Shown here: one piece after another, positions 53,755-62,004 of the stretch | How positions within the stretch are numbered: position 1 is the stretch's first letter | Layout of the letters: each line of letters begins with the position of its first letter | Origin: Acinetobacter nosocomialis NIPH 2119 | GTDB lineage: Bacteria > Pseudomonadota > Gammaproteobacteria > Pseudomonadales > Moraxellaceae | DNA: 64,000 bases | Direction: 5' to 3' | NCBI RefSeq assembly: GCF_000368085.1 | Contig: NZ_KB849239.1 | Span: 3,772,832 to 3,836,831 of the forward strand | The notes under the pieces: generated by a model | Told to the model about the DNA's origin: nothing | Seen by the model: the letters and a program-made list of their open reading frames with translations, nothing else | Database searches by the model: none | Program-made: the position numbers and the translations under genes

Positions 53755-53951
53755 TGCAAGTCATGATCATGGTTTCAGAAGCAGGCAAGATGGAGCATAC
53801 ATGCAACCTTCTTGCCGAATTAAATAAGAATGGTGAAGTCACAAAACTTTATGACTTCAATGGAAATGAGTTAAAAATTAATTTCTCAAATAATGAAGTT
53901 TATTTCAATAAAACTTGGTGGCAGTTCACGAAGGTACAATCGCCTACCTAG
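53754..53951 (+). CDS. Hypothetical 65-aa prophage protein
   Basis: A small acidic protein (MQVMIMVSEAGKMEHTCNLLAELNKNGEVTKLYDF) with a C-terminal beta-rich part (NNEVYFNKTWWQF). Its start overlaps the small lipoprotein stop by TGATG, so it is in the lysis operon. It ends 8 bases inside the integrase gene tail on the other strand. No family is recognised. Confidence 0.6.
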   Translation: MQVMIMVSEAGKMEHTCNLLAELNKNGEVTKLYDFNGNELKINFSNNEVYFNKTWWQFTKVQSPT

Positions 53952-55188
53952 ATGGTAAAGTCTTGGCATAATCTTCTTTTATTTTATCGCAATAATCTGC
54001 CCAACTTTGCATCATCTCTCTTCTTTTCTCTAAATGCTTAGTTCTGTTATATGCTCGACCGTGCATATCTTTAACTTTGTGTGCTAATTGTTGCTCTATA
54101 ATTTCAATAGGATAGTTGAGTACTTCCTCTAAAATGGTTCTGGCAGATGCACGGAAGCCATGCCCACACACTTGCTCAGATGTGTAGCCTAGTCTACGTA
54201 ATGCTTGGTTAATTGTATTCTCTGACATTGGCTTAAGTTTGCTAGTCATTGATGGAAAGACGTACTCACTTTCTCCATCTGGATCATAAGTCAGTTCTTT
54301 TATTTTCAGCAACAGCTCTTTAACTTGTCTTGGAATAGGTACAAGGTGTTGAACGCCAGTTTTATTTTTTGTTTTAGGTGGCGTATATCTCCAAAGATCA
54401 ATTTCTAAGTCAATATCTGGCCACTTTGCATAACGTAACTCACCAGGGCGAACAAATACATAAGGAGCAATTTTTAAAGCAATTTGGGTTATGAATGTGC
54501 CTTCATAAAAATCGATGTCATAAAGTAATTGAGCAAATTCATTCGACTCAGTTAGAGCTGATAAATGTTTTACCTTAGGTGTTTTTAAAGCGCCTCTTAA
54601 ATCTTGGGTTACGTCTCTCTCGCATCTACCAGTGGCAACACCATATCTCATGATTTGACCACATTTAACTTTAACCTTTTTCGCTGTTTCTAATTTTCCT
54701 TGTTTCTCATAAATGCGGCAGATATTTAAAACTTCTACTGGCGTAACTTTATCAATAGGTTTTTTTCCAATATTCGCGTTTATGACTTGAAGTAATCTTT
54801 TATGACCACGGATAGTTGATTCTGCAAAATCTTGTTTGCTTTCCCATTCTGCAGCGACAGCTCCAAAAGTATTTTTTTCGGAGTTTACGTGTTCTTGTTC
54901 AACCCTTTTACGCTCAACATGCGGGTCTATATTTTGCGCCAGTAATGTTCTAGCCTCATCTCGTTTAGATCGAGCATCTGCAAGACTTACCTCTGGATAA
55001 GAACCAAAACCAATAGTATTTCTTTTTTTTGTATATGGGCGTGAATAATCAAAGCGCCAAAATTTATTTTGGTTTTTATCTATAAGCAAATAGAGACCCG
55101 AACCGTCAGATAGTTTCAGGGTTTTTCCATTTTCTGATTTTGCTTTCTTTATCTTTGTATCAGTAAGTGGGACAACGGTTTTAGGCAT
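53944..55188 (-). CDS. P4-type tyrosine integrase
   Basis: The 414-aa integrase has a DUF4102-like N-terminal arm-binding domain (LTDTKIKKAKSENGKTLKLSDGSGLYLLI), a core SAM-like domain, and a catalytic domain. The visible catalytic residues are Arg in RPGELRYAKW, His-x-x-Arg in HGFRASARTI, His in QQLAHKVKDMHGRAYNR and Tyr in YNRTKH. It catalyses site-specific recombination at the tRNA-Arg 3' end. Its promoter region overlaps arm-type sites, so it probably represses itself. Confidence 0.94.
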   Translation of the reverse strand: MPKTVVPLTDTKIKKAKSENGKTLKLSDGSGLYLLIDKNQNKFWRFDYSRPYTKKRNTIGFGSYPEVSLADARSKRDEARTLLAQNIDPHVERKRVEQEHVNSEKNTFGAVAAEWESKQDFAESTIRGHKRLLQVINANIGKKPIDKVTPVEVLNICRIYEKQGKLETAKKVKVKCGQIMRYGVATGRCERDVTQDLRGALKTPKVKHLSALTESNEFAQLLYDIDFYEGTFITQIALKIAPYVFVRPGELRYAKWPDIDLEIDLWRYTPPKTKNKTGVQHLVPIPRQVKELLLKIKELTYDPDGESEYVFPSMTSKLKPMSENTINQALRRLGYTSEQVCGHGFRASARTILEEVLNYPIEIIEQQLAHKVKDMHGRAYNRTKHLEKRREMMQSWADYCDKIKEDYAKTLPSR

Positions 55189-55248
55189 TTTTGCGGTACC
55201 ATTTTTGCGGTATTTAATGGGGTACTGTATTAAGTACCGTAAAAAAAC
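55186..55248. promoter_or_regulatory. Right arm-type integrase sites
   Basis: CATTTTTGCGGTA occurs twice in tandem (55186-55198 and 55200-55212), and GTACCGTAAAAAAAC lies at 55234-55248 in the other orientation. The shared core TACCG[TC]AAAAA also occurs at the left end of the element. Confidence 0.62.
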
Positions 55249-55354
55249 AAGAATTATCTCGGTCTATGTCGGACTATTAAAGACTATAAAAATTTAATAA
55301 TCAATTATAGATAAAGGGTTCCCGTACTATTTCGGACTAAGGTGTAATTTAATT

Positions 55355-55430
55355 TGGTGCGCCCTGCGGGACTCGAACCCACGTCGGTCGCTTAGGAGGC
55401 AACTGCTCTATCCAGTTAAGCTAAGGGCGC
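55355..55430 (-). tRNA. tRNA-Arg (anticodon CCU)
   Basis: A complete 76-base cloverleaf read on the minus strand, with CCA encoded. The acceptor pair is GCGCCCT / AGGGCGC, the anticodon loop CTCCTAA gives CCT (CCU), and the T-arm holds GGTTCGAGTCC. The tRNA stays intact after integration because the element supplies the same 3' end. This anticodon reads the rare AGG codon. Confidence 0.96.
55357..55377. other. attR: 21-bp repeat within the tRNA 3' end
   Basis: Identical to attL at 42145-42165. It covers the last 18 bases of the tRNA plus part of the CCA end. Confidence 0.9.
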
Positions 55431-55743
55431 ATAATTTCATGATTATAAACAAAAAAGCTATTGCTAAGGCAATGGCTTTTTTCATGTTTTAGGTATTAAA
55501 AATTTTGCCATAGTGGTTAATAAAAAGTTAGATCATTCAAAGGTTTTATAATTATTCATGTCTTATATAAAAAATAGAGTTTATAAAGCTAAAAAATCAC
55601 AAAAAATTCATGTTTGCCTTTCTATGATCTGAAGCAAAACACGAAAACATTCAAGGCAAGCGATCGGGTAAGTGAAGCTATTTTCGGAAGGTTGTTTGTT
55701 AAAGAATCAGATTTGGCTACAACATAATTTAAAAGGGCATAAC
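55431..55743. other. Intergenic region, 313 bp
   Basis: Contains a hairpin near 55453-55481, whose right arm shares 22 bases with the terminator at 58869-58898. Otherwise it is AT-rich sequence with the tRNA-Arg promoter (minus strand) and the promoter of the photolyase-associated gene. No ORF seen. Confidence 0.55.
55453..55481. terminator. Terminator-like hairpin
   Basis: Stem AAAGCTATTGC / GCAATGGCTTT (one mismatch), with A and T runs on both sides. Confidence 0.6.
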
Positions 55744-55998
55744 ATGAAAAAAATTGATGAACAGGACCTATCTAGAATTATTGAAATGGCATGGGAAGAT
55801 CGAACCCCATTTGAAGCAATTGAGCGAGAGTATGGCTTACGTGAAAGTGAAGTTATTCGTTTAATGAGATATAACTTAAAATCGAGCAGTTTTAAACTCT
55901 GGCGTAAGCGTATGGCAGGGCGTAAAACCAAGCATCAGCAATTACGTTCACCAGAAGTTGAAAGAGCTTACTGTTCTCGTCAGTATAAATATGCTTAA
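55744..55998 (+). CDS. TIGR03643-family (DUF2805) protein
   Basis: The 84-aa protein (MKKIDEQDLSRIIEMAWEDRTPFEAIEREYGL) fits the TIGR03643 family: short helical protein with ENAL/REYGL-like motif and LMRYNLKSSSFKLWRKRMAGRKTKH. Proteins of this family are usually encoded beside photolyase genes; the function is not known. AAGGG lies before the ATG. The DUF2256 and photolyase genes lie just downstream on the other strand. Confidence 0.85.
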   Translation: MKKIDEQDLSRIIEMAWEDRTPFEAIEREYGLRESEVIRLMRYNLKSSSFKLWRKRMAGRKTKHQQLRSPEVERAYCSRQYKYA

Positions 55999-56083
55999 GA
56001 CCATCAAATATAATCAATTGAAATACAACTGATTCAACAATGAAGAGTAGTGTTGAATCAGTGAAAACAACCCGGTGAAATAT

Positions 56084-56224
56084 TTACTTATTCGAGCGGG
56101 CGTGTCGTTTACATCTTTCAGAGCAATATTTTACTTCTTCCCAGCAACGCTCCCATTTCTTTCGCCAGTTAAAAGAGCGTTGACAAGAAACACATATTTT
56201 CTGGGGTAGATGCTGTTTTTTCAT
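56084..56224 (-). CDS. DUF2256 zinc-ribbon-like small protein
   Basis: The 46-aa protein (MKKQHLPQKICVSCQRSFNWRKKWE) has four cysteines, in CVSC and CSERC plus C in ERCWEE, spaced for a zinc ribbon. This is the DUF2256 pattern. It follows the photolyase gene by 4 bases, so both are on one transcript. An in-frame start at 56266 lies inside the photolyase gene and has no RBS. The function is unknown; co-occurrence suggests help in photolyase cofactor or DNA interaction. Confidence 0.85.
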   Translation of the reverse strand: MKKQHLPQKICVSCQRSFNWRKKWERCWEEVKYCSERCKRHARSNK

Positions 56225-56228
56225 GATG

Positions 56229-57752
56229 TTAAAGCTCATCAAGTTGATGAATAAGTAACTTTGCATGCTTCATGACAGAAGCTTTATCTTTCATACGATC
56301 AAGGTTTTTGTAGATCATCGACATTCTGGGATTCTGACGAAATATGGCTTCATGCTGGCTCATAAAATACCAATACAAGCTGTTAAATGGACAACTGTCT
56401 AGTTCAGTTTTGGTTTTGACGTTATATGTACAGTGCTGACAATAATTTGACATTTTATGTATGTAATTACCTGATGCAGCATAGGGTTTACTTGCCATGA
56501 TGCCGCCATCTGCATACATCGCCATGCCTAAAGTATTCGGTAATTCGACCCATTCATAAGCATCTACATAGACAGCTAAATACCATTCGCAAATTTCTGA
56601 TGGATTTACACCTGCTAAAAGCGCAAAGTTGCCTGTAATCATTAAACGCTGAATATGGTGAGCATAGCCATGTTCAAAGGTAGTTCTGAAACACTCGGCC
56701 ATACATGCCATTTTTGTATCACCTGTCCAGTAATATTGTGGCAGCGGCGTGGTGGCATGAAGGGTATTTTGATCGCTATAGTCAGGCATAGACAACCAAT
56801 AGATTCCACGCACATATTCCCGCCACCCTAAAATCTGACGAATAAATCCTTCTACTGCATTTAAGGGAGCCTGTCCGTTGTAATAAGCTGTTTGAGCAGC
56901 GTCACACACTTCTTGTGGCAATAACAATCCACAATTTAAATAAGGCGAGAGCAGACTATGAAACATAAAATCTGAACCATAAACCATGGCATCTTGATAA
57001 TCGCCAAAGTGGGGTAGGTTGTTAGAAATAAAATCATCTAAAGCAAGCAAGGCATTTTGACGGGTAGTTGCCCATTGAAAGGAATCGATATTGCCGATAT
57101 GTTGAGAAAATTCTTTCTTGACCAGTCGAATAACATCTATATCAATTTGATCATGCTCAAAGGCTAATTTTGGTGGCAAAGGTGGATCGCCTGACCATGC
57201 TTTTCGATTGGCTTGATCAAAGTTCCATTGCCCGCCTATGGGTTGTTGGTCATGTATTAAATATTGAGTTTGCTTGCGCATTTCTCGGTAAAAGTATTCC
57301 ATTCTTAGCGTTTCATATTTCTTTGCCCATTGCTTGAATTGTTCTACGGTACAAAAGAAGCGATCATCTTCTAAACAAATAACAGATAGTTTTAGTGAGT
57401 TAGCCCATGAACTTTCGATTTCATGCTGCAAACGATATTCACCACATTGGGTAATGACGAGAGCATTCGCGAAGAAGTGTTGCTGCTGCAAAGCAATAAA
57501 GTCGACTAACTTTTTTATATGACTTTCGCGCTTAAATGTGTGATAACGGATTTTCCAGCCCTGTGCTTTTAATTCTTTTGCAAAGTGCCGCATTGCACTA
57601 AAAATTAGCGCTATTTTTTGTGGATGATGGGCAACATAAGATGTTTCCTCAAGCACTTCAGCCATCAAAATAATGTCTTCATTTCGGTTTAAATACTTGA
57701 GCGTTGCGAGTTGGTGATTTAATTGATCACCCAGAATTAAACCAAATCGCAT
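56229..57752 (-). CDS. FeS-type cryptochrome/photolyase (PhrB-like)
   Basis: The 507-aa protein starts MRFGLILGDQLNHQLATLKYLN, the DUF523/photolyase-related head of the FeS-BCP class. The FAD-binding helical domain carries VEGFIRQILGWREYVRGIYW, GYAHHIQRLMITGNFALL and YEWVELPNTLGMAMYADGG. Cysteines in SNYCQHCTYN and SCPFN, with another upstream, can bind the 4Fe-4S cluster. This class repairs (6-4) photoproducts using light. It is followed by DUF2256 on the same strand, and the TIGR03643 gene lies just beyond in the opposite direction. Confidence 0.9.
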   Translation of the reverse strand: MRFGLILGDQLNHQLATLKYLNRNEDIILMAEVLEETSYVAHHPQKIALIFSAMRHFAKELKAQGWKIRYHTFKRESHIKKLVDFIALQQQHFFANALVITQCGEYRLQHEIESSWANSLKLSVICLEDDRFFCTVEQFKQWAKKYETLRMEYFYREMRKQTQYLIHDQQPIGGQWNFDQANRKAWSGDPPLPPKLAFEHDQIDIDVIRLVKKEFSQHIGNIDSFQWATTRQNALLALDDFISNNLPHFGDYQDAMVYGSDFMFHSLLSPYLNCGLLLPQEVCDAAQTAYYNGQAPLNAVEGFIRQILGWREYVRGIYWLSMPDYSDQNTLHATTPLPQYYWTGDTKMACMAECFRTTFEHGYAHHIQRLMITGNFALLAGVNPSEICEWYLAVYVDAYEWVELPNTLGMAMYADGGIMASKPYAASGNYIHKMSNYCQHCTYNVKTKTELDSCPFNSLYWYFMSQHEAIFRQNPRMSMIYKNLDRMKDKASVMKHAKLLIHQLDEL

Positions 57753-58040
57753 ATTTTTGCTTCATGAGATGGAACTAAAACTAGTCTAAATTTTCAGAGA
57801 TCAATTTTATGTGAAGCAGTGCTTCTAAGTTCATCACTGGTCAGTTAGCTATAAAGTCATAGGTATAACTTAAAAGCATAGTATGCGTGAATAAAATGTG
57901 ATTTTAATCAAAAAGATACAAATTAAATAAATTGAAGGTATTTACCAATATGCGTAAGATTTTTGAAAAATATGTTTTAAGCTTGATCCTTTTGAAGAAG
58001 CTATAGAGGCCGTCGAAAGGTTCTTCACTCGAGTATATAA

Positions 58041-58820
58041 ATGGATACCAACAACCTTCCTATTGCTTATATTTTTCAGCAACAACAACTTTTGGTTGAT
58101 ACGAATTTTAATCTGCCTTGCCTTAAACGGCAGGAACATGATTTACATATACAAGCAGACCCTCAAGTAATAGCAAGAGATTTCCAAGAAGGTGAACCTA
58201 TACCAAATGGATATCAATTCATACCTATTCGCCAACTCTTGCAGTATTGGACTAAACCGCAATTTGAACAAGCGAGTCGTGCTTTTCAGTTACTCGAGTG
58301 GCGTCGTAATCATCAGTTTTGTAGCCGTTGCGGACATAAAACCCAGCAGCATAAGACCGAATATTCTATGACTTGTCCTGTATGTAATTTCAGTCAATAT
58401 CCTAGAGTTAACCCTTGTGTGATTACTATTATTACACGTGGAGAGAACGAGATTTTGCTGGCTAAAAATGCCAGAAATACGGGCCAGATGTACAGTTTAA
58501 TCGCTGGCTTTGTCGAGGTGGGGGAAACACTAGAAGATGCTGTGCGACGTGAAACATTAGAAGAAGTTGGATTACACATTAAGAATATTCAGTATTTGGC
58601 GAGTCAACCATGGCCATTCCCGAGTAACTTAATGTTGGCCTTTAAAGCCGAATATGAAGCGGGCGAAATTGAAATTCAGGAGAAAGAACTGAGTGATGCT
58701 CAGTTTTTCAAATTTGATCAGTTACCTGAAATTCCATTTAAGGGCAGTATTGCGCATGCAATGATTATGCATGTTATTCATAGCACACCTGTTGCTGATG
58801 ACACAAAACAGTGGCTCTAA
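58041..58820 (+). CDS. nudC: NAD+ diphosphatase NudC
   Basis: The 259-aa Nudix enzyme carries a zinc ribbon (FCSRCGHKTQQHKTEYSMTCPVC, four Cys) and the Nudix box GFVEVGETLEDAVRRETLEEVGL. The NudC-specific SQPWPFPSNLML follows 16 residues later. It hydrolyses NADH/NAD+ and removes NAD caps from RNA. It is a single gene, closed by a terminator at 58869. Confidence 0.95.
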   Translation: MDTNNLPIAYIFQQQQLLVDTNFNLPCLKRQEHDLHIQADPQVIARDFQEGEPIPNGYQFIPIRQLLQYWTKPQFEQASRAFQLLEWRRNHQFCSRCGHKTQQHKTEYSMTCPVCNFSQYPRVNPCVITIITRGENEILLAKNARNTGQMYSLIAGFVEVGETLEDAVRRETLEEVGLHIKNIQYLASQPWPFPSNLMLAFKAEYEAGEIEIQEKELSDAQFFKFDQLPEIPFKGSIAHAMIMHVIHSTPVADDTKQWL

Positions 58821-58868
58821 GCAGACATTCAGATATGCTTTTAATTTTATAGCCTTAAATTTAAATAA

Positions 58869-58900
58869 AAAAGCCATTGTCGAGACAATGGCTTTTTTCA
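58869..58900. terminator. Terminator between nudC and the permease gene
   Basis: Stem AAAAAGCCATTGTC / GACAATGGCTTTTT with a GA loop, shared by convergent genes. Confidence 0.85.
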
Positions 58901-58923
58901 TGTTTTAAGTACAAGGGGGCAGA

Positions 58924-60279
58924 TTATTGTTCTTTAGCATTAAGTACTTTAAACAAAATAAACATAAGAACAATCCAGATCGGAATCATCATTACAGACT
59001 CTTTAAAGCCTTGGCTCCACATAATGTAGAGTACAATAGCAATGAAACCTAAAACCAAATAGTTACTAAATGGTGCCCAAAGTGCAGGGAAGTGAGTTTT
59101 TTGACCGAGTTTTTTCATTGCTGATTTAAACTTAAGGTGAGTCATACTGATCATCGCCCAGTTTAATACTAATGCTCCAACTACAATGTACATTAAGTGA
59201 CTTAAAGCATCTTCAGGTACAAAGTAATTTAAAAGAACACAGCCAAAAATAAGTAATGCAGATAATAAAACTGCTGGTACAGGTACACCTTGTTTATTTA
59301 CTTTCTTGAAAATTTTTGGCGCGTTACCCTGTTGAGCTAAACCGTAAAGCATACGGCTATTGGCAAACATCCCACTGTTATAAACAGAGAGGGCCGCGGT
59401 TAAAATAATAAAGTTCAGTAAATGTGCAGCCCAACCAATACCCATTTGGCTAAAAATCATAACAAATGGACTTTTATCGAGACCGCCAAGATCTAACTGG
59501 TTCCATGGCACTAATGAAAGTAAGATCGCTAGTGAACCGATATAGAAAATCAAGATACGGAAAACAACTTGGTTAATTGCTTTTGGAATGGTCTTTTTCG
59601 GATCTTTTGCTTCTGCCGCAGCCATACCAATCAGTTCAATACCACCAAAGGCGAACATCAAGAAAGCCAACATGTAAAAGAGGCCACTAAAGCCATTTGG
59701 AAAAAATCCACCATGAGACCAAAGGTTACTAAATGAAATGCTTGAACCAACATCTGCTGTAAATAGCAAATAAAGGCCAAATACAATCATAGAGATAACA
59801 GCAGCAACTTTAATAATAGCGAGCCAGAATTCGGACTCACCATAAAATTTGACGTTTGTTAGGTTAATTGCCGTAATCACGACAAAGAAAAATAAGACAG
59901 AAGTCCATGCTGGAATATGAGGCCACCAGTAATTAATATATTTGGCTACCGCGGTGAGTTCACTCATCGCAACCAGAACATAGAGCATCCAATAATTCCA
60001 TCCAGCTAAAAATCCGGGAAATTTCCCCCAGTACTTATAAGCAAAATGGCTGAACGATCCTGCAACAGGTTCTTCAACAATCATTTCTCCCAGGTGGCGC
60101 ATAATTAAAAAAGCAATTAAGCCACCAATGGCATATCCTAAAATAATGGATGGTCCCGCAGATTGAATCACTTGCGCCGAGCCTAAAAATAATCCGGTAC
60201 CAATTGCTCCACCCATAGCAATTAATTGGATATGTCGATTTTTTAGTCCTCGTTGCAGTGTAGAAGATTCGTTGGTCAA
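58924..60279 (-). CDS. Aromatic amino acid permease (AroP/PheP-like)
   Basis: The 451-aa APC-family transporter of 12 segments starts RGLKNRHIQLIAMGGAIGTGLFLGSA. It matches the AroP subgroup: VEEPVAGSFSHFAYKYWG, GWNYWMLYVLVAMSELTAVAKYI, then INLTNVKFYGESEFW. AroP/PheP import phenylalanine, tyrosine and tryptophan. The substrate preference in Acinetobacter is not certain, so no symbol is given. Confidence 0.86.
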   Translation of the reverse strand: MTNESSTLQRGLKNRHIQLIAMGGAIGTGLFLGSAQVIQSAGPSIILGYAIGGLIAFLIMRHLGEMIVEEPVAGSFSHFAYKYWGKFPGFLAGWNYWMLYVLVAMSELTAVAKYINYWWPHIPAWTSVLFFFVVITAINLTNVKFYGESEFWLAIIKVAAVISMIVFGLYLLFTADVGSSISFSNLWSHGGFFPNGFSGLFYMLAFLMFAFGGIELIGMAAAEAKDPKKTIPKAINQVVFRILIFYIGSLAILLSLVPWNQLDLGGLDKSPFVMIFSQMGIGWAAHLLNFIILTAALSVYNSGMFANSRMLYGLAQQGNAPKIFKKVNKQGVPVPAVLLSALLIFGCVLLNYFVPEDALSHLMYIVVGALVLNWAMISMTHLKFKSAMKKLGQKTHFPALWAPFSNYLVLGFIAIVLYIMWSQGFKESVMMIPIWIVLMFILFKVLNAKEQ

Positions 60280-60657
60280 AGGTCTTCACTCACTATGAAT
60301 AAGTAAATTATTCTAATAGATGGATTTATTTTAGCCTAGACTACAAATTAACAAGCGGTGACTGAAAAGTAACACTAAAAAATATTTAAAATCATTAACT
60401 TGCTTTTAATAATTTAAAAATGATTAAAAAATATTCTAAAAATATATTTTTGATAGACTCTTTTTTTCATGATTTTGCTTAATTCGGTCATTGCGAGCAT
60501 GAATCTAAATTCTCAAAATAAGTCTGCGTCAATACGATTGATGTATAAAAGCATAACGCTATCTCTAGATCACAAAACGATTTAAGATGAAGTGGATGAC
60601 TAAACGAGTCTGTTTGTTTCGAGATATAAAAACACAAGAGTAAGGATAACAGTTGAT
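60280..60657. other. Intergenic region, 378 bp
   Basis: AT-rich divergent promoter region of the permease and prpF. An imperfect inverted repeat lies around 60378-60435 (AATATTTAAAATCATT with AATGATTAAAAAATATT). No gene seen. Confidence 0.5.
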
Positions 60658-61845
60658 ATGAGCTCAGTACCGCAAATTAAAATTCCAGCAACTTACATGC
60701 GTGGTGGAACCAGTAAAGGCGTATTTTTTAAACTTGATGATTTGCCGGAAAGAGCTCAGGTGGCAGGTCAAGCAAGAGATCAACTCTTACTACGTGTCAT
60801 TGGTAGCCCAGATCCTTATGGAAAGCAAATTGATGGAATGGGTGGAGCGACTTCAAGCACCAGTAAAACCGTTATTCTCGCTAAAAGCACACAGCCAGAT
60901 CACGATGTAGACTATTTATTTGGACAGGTTTCAATAGATCAGCCTTTTGTGGACTGGAGTGGTAACTGCGGTAATTTAACTGCTGCGGTTGGTTCATTTG
61001 CGATTTCAAATGGTTTGGTTGATGAAAATCGAATTCCTGAAAATGGCCTCTGTACTGTTCGAATTTGGCAAAAAAATATTCAAAAAACCATTATTGCTCA
61101 TGTACCTATCACCAATGGTCAAGTTCAAGAAACTGGTGACTTCGAACTGGATGGAGTGACTTTCCCTGCTGCAGAAGTTCAAATTGAGTTTTTAGACCCA
61201 GCCGATGATGGTGAAGAGGGCGGTGATATGTTCCCGACAGGGAATGTTGTTGACCAATTAGATGTGCCTGAGATTGGTAGTTTTCAAGCCACATTTATTA
61301 ATGCCGGTATTCCAACTATTTTCTTAAATGCAGAAGATTTAGGATACCAAGGTACAGAACTGCAAGATCATATTAATGGTGACGCAGCAGCACTAGCACG
61401 TTTTGAAAAAATTCGTGTATATGGTGCTGTGCAAATGGGTTTAATTAAAGATATTTCAGAAGCAGCTGCACGTCAGCACACACCAAAAATTGCTTTTGTT
61501 TCTAAGCCGAAAAATTACACAGCTTCAAGCGGTAAAAACGTTTCAGAAAATGATGTCGACTTACTGGTTCGTGCTTTGTCGATGGGTAAACTTCACCATG
61601 CCATGATGGGAACAGCAGCGGTAGCAATTGGTACGGCCGCTGCCATTCCGGGTACATTGGTAAATTTAGCAGCTGGTGGTGGCGAGCGTGAAGCAGTGCG
61701 TTTTGGACATCCATCTGGAACATTACGTGTGGGTGCTCAAGCTGAACTTACAAATGGTCAATGGGTAGTGAAAAAAGCCATTATGAGCCGTAGTGCACGT
61801 GTCTTAATGGAAGGTTGGGTACGCGTTCCGGGTGACAGTTTCTAA
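60658..61845 (+). CDS. prpF: 2-methylaconitate isomerase PrpF (solitary)
   Basis: The 395-aa protein starts IPATYMRGGTSKGVFF, with DPYGKQIDGMGGATSSTSK, DWSGNCGNLTAAVG and the late SGTLRVGAQAEL. These are features of PrpF, which isomerises 2-methylaconitate next to AcnD in the methylcitrate pathway. Here it has none of its usual partners (prpB, prpC, acnD) nearby, so it may be a paralogue acting on another tricarboxylate. A terminator follows. Confidence 0.9.
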   Translation: MSSVPQIKIPATYMRGGTSKGVFFKLDDLPERAQVAGQARDQLLLRVIGSPDPYGKQIDGMGGATSSTSKTVILAKSTQPDHDVDYLFGQVSIDQPFVDWSGNCGNLTAAVGSFAISNGLVDENRIPENGLCTVRIWQKNIQKTIIAHVPITNGQVQETGDFELDGVTFPAAEVQIEFLDPADDGEEGGDMFPTGNVVDQLDVPEIGSFQATFINAGIPTIFLNAEDLGYQGTELQDHINGDAAALARFEKIRVYGAVQMGLIKDISEAAARQHTPKIAFVSKPKNYTASSGKNVSENDVDLLVRALSMGKLHHAMMGTAAVAIGTAAAIPGTLVNLAAGGGEREAVRFGHPSGTLRVGAQAELTNGQWVVKKAIMSRSARVLMEGWVRVPGDSF

Positions 61846-61860
61846 AAGTCATTTAAATGA

Positions 61861-61890
61861 AAAGCCTCTCTACGATAGAGAGGCTTTTTT
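61861..61890 (+). terminator. Terminator of prpF
   Basis: Perfect 12-bp stem AAAGCCTCTCTA / TAGAGAGGCTTT with T run. Confidence 0.92.
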
Positions 61891-62004
61891 ACTTCTGACA
61901 TCCATAACTCATCACGCACTTTTTACAGTGAATCGTGTATGATGTAGCACATGAATGTTTCATCACATTCAATAAAATTTCTCTACTGATTTTACGAGGC
62001 GACT

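Larger units (their letters stand above)
42145..55377. mobile_element. Defective P22-like prophage integrated at tRNA-Arg(CCU)
   Basis: Flanked by a 21-bp direct repeat (42145-42165 and 55357-55377) that is the 3' end of the tRNA-Arg gene. An AlpA-like excisionase gene sits at the left end and a tyrosine integrase gene at the right. Between them lie gp10 (truncated), gp7/gp20/gp16-like ejection genes, a lysozyme, a tailspike, a holin and an endolysin. The gene order matches the P22 late region from gp10 to gp9. Terminase, portal, scaffold, coat, gp4, repressor and replication genes are absent, so it cannot form particles on its own. Confidence 0.88.

Noticed and set aside
42145..55377. Phage-inducible island or tailocin instead of a prophage remnant
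   Set aside because: There are no capsid-remodelling or terminase-small genes typical of satellites, and short-tailed ejection proteins do not form a contractile or flexible tail particle.
57942..58139. Minus-strand 65-aa ORF over the nudC start
   Set aside because: It runs over the nudC start region and has no ribosome site or recognisable domain.
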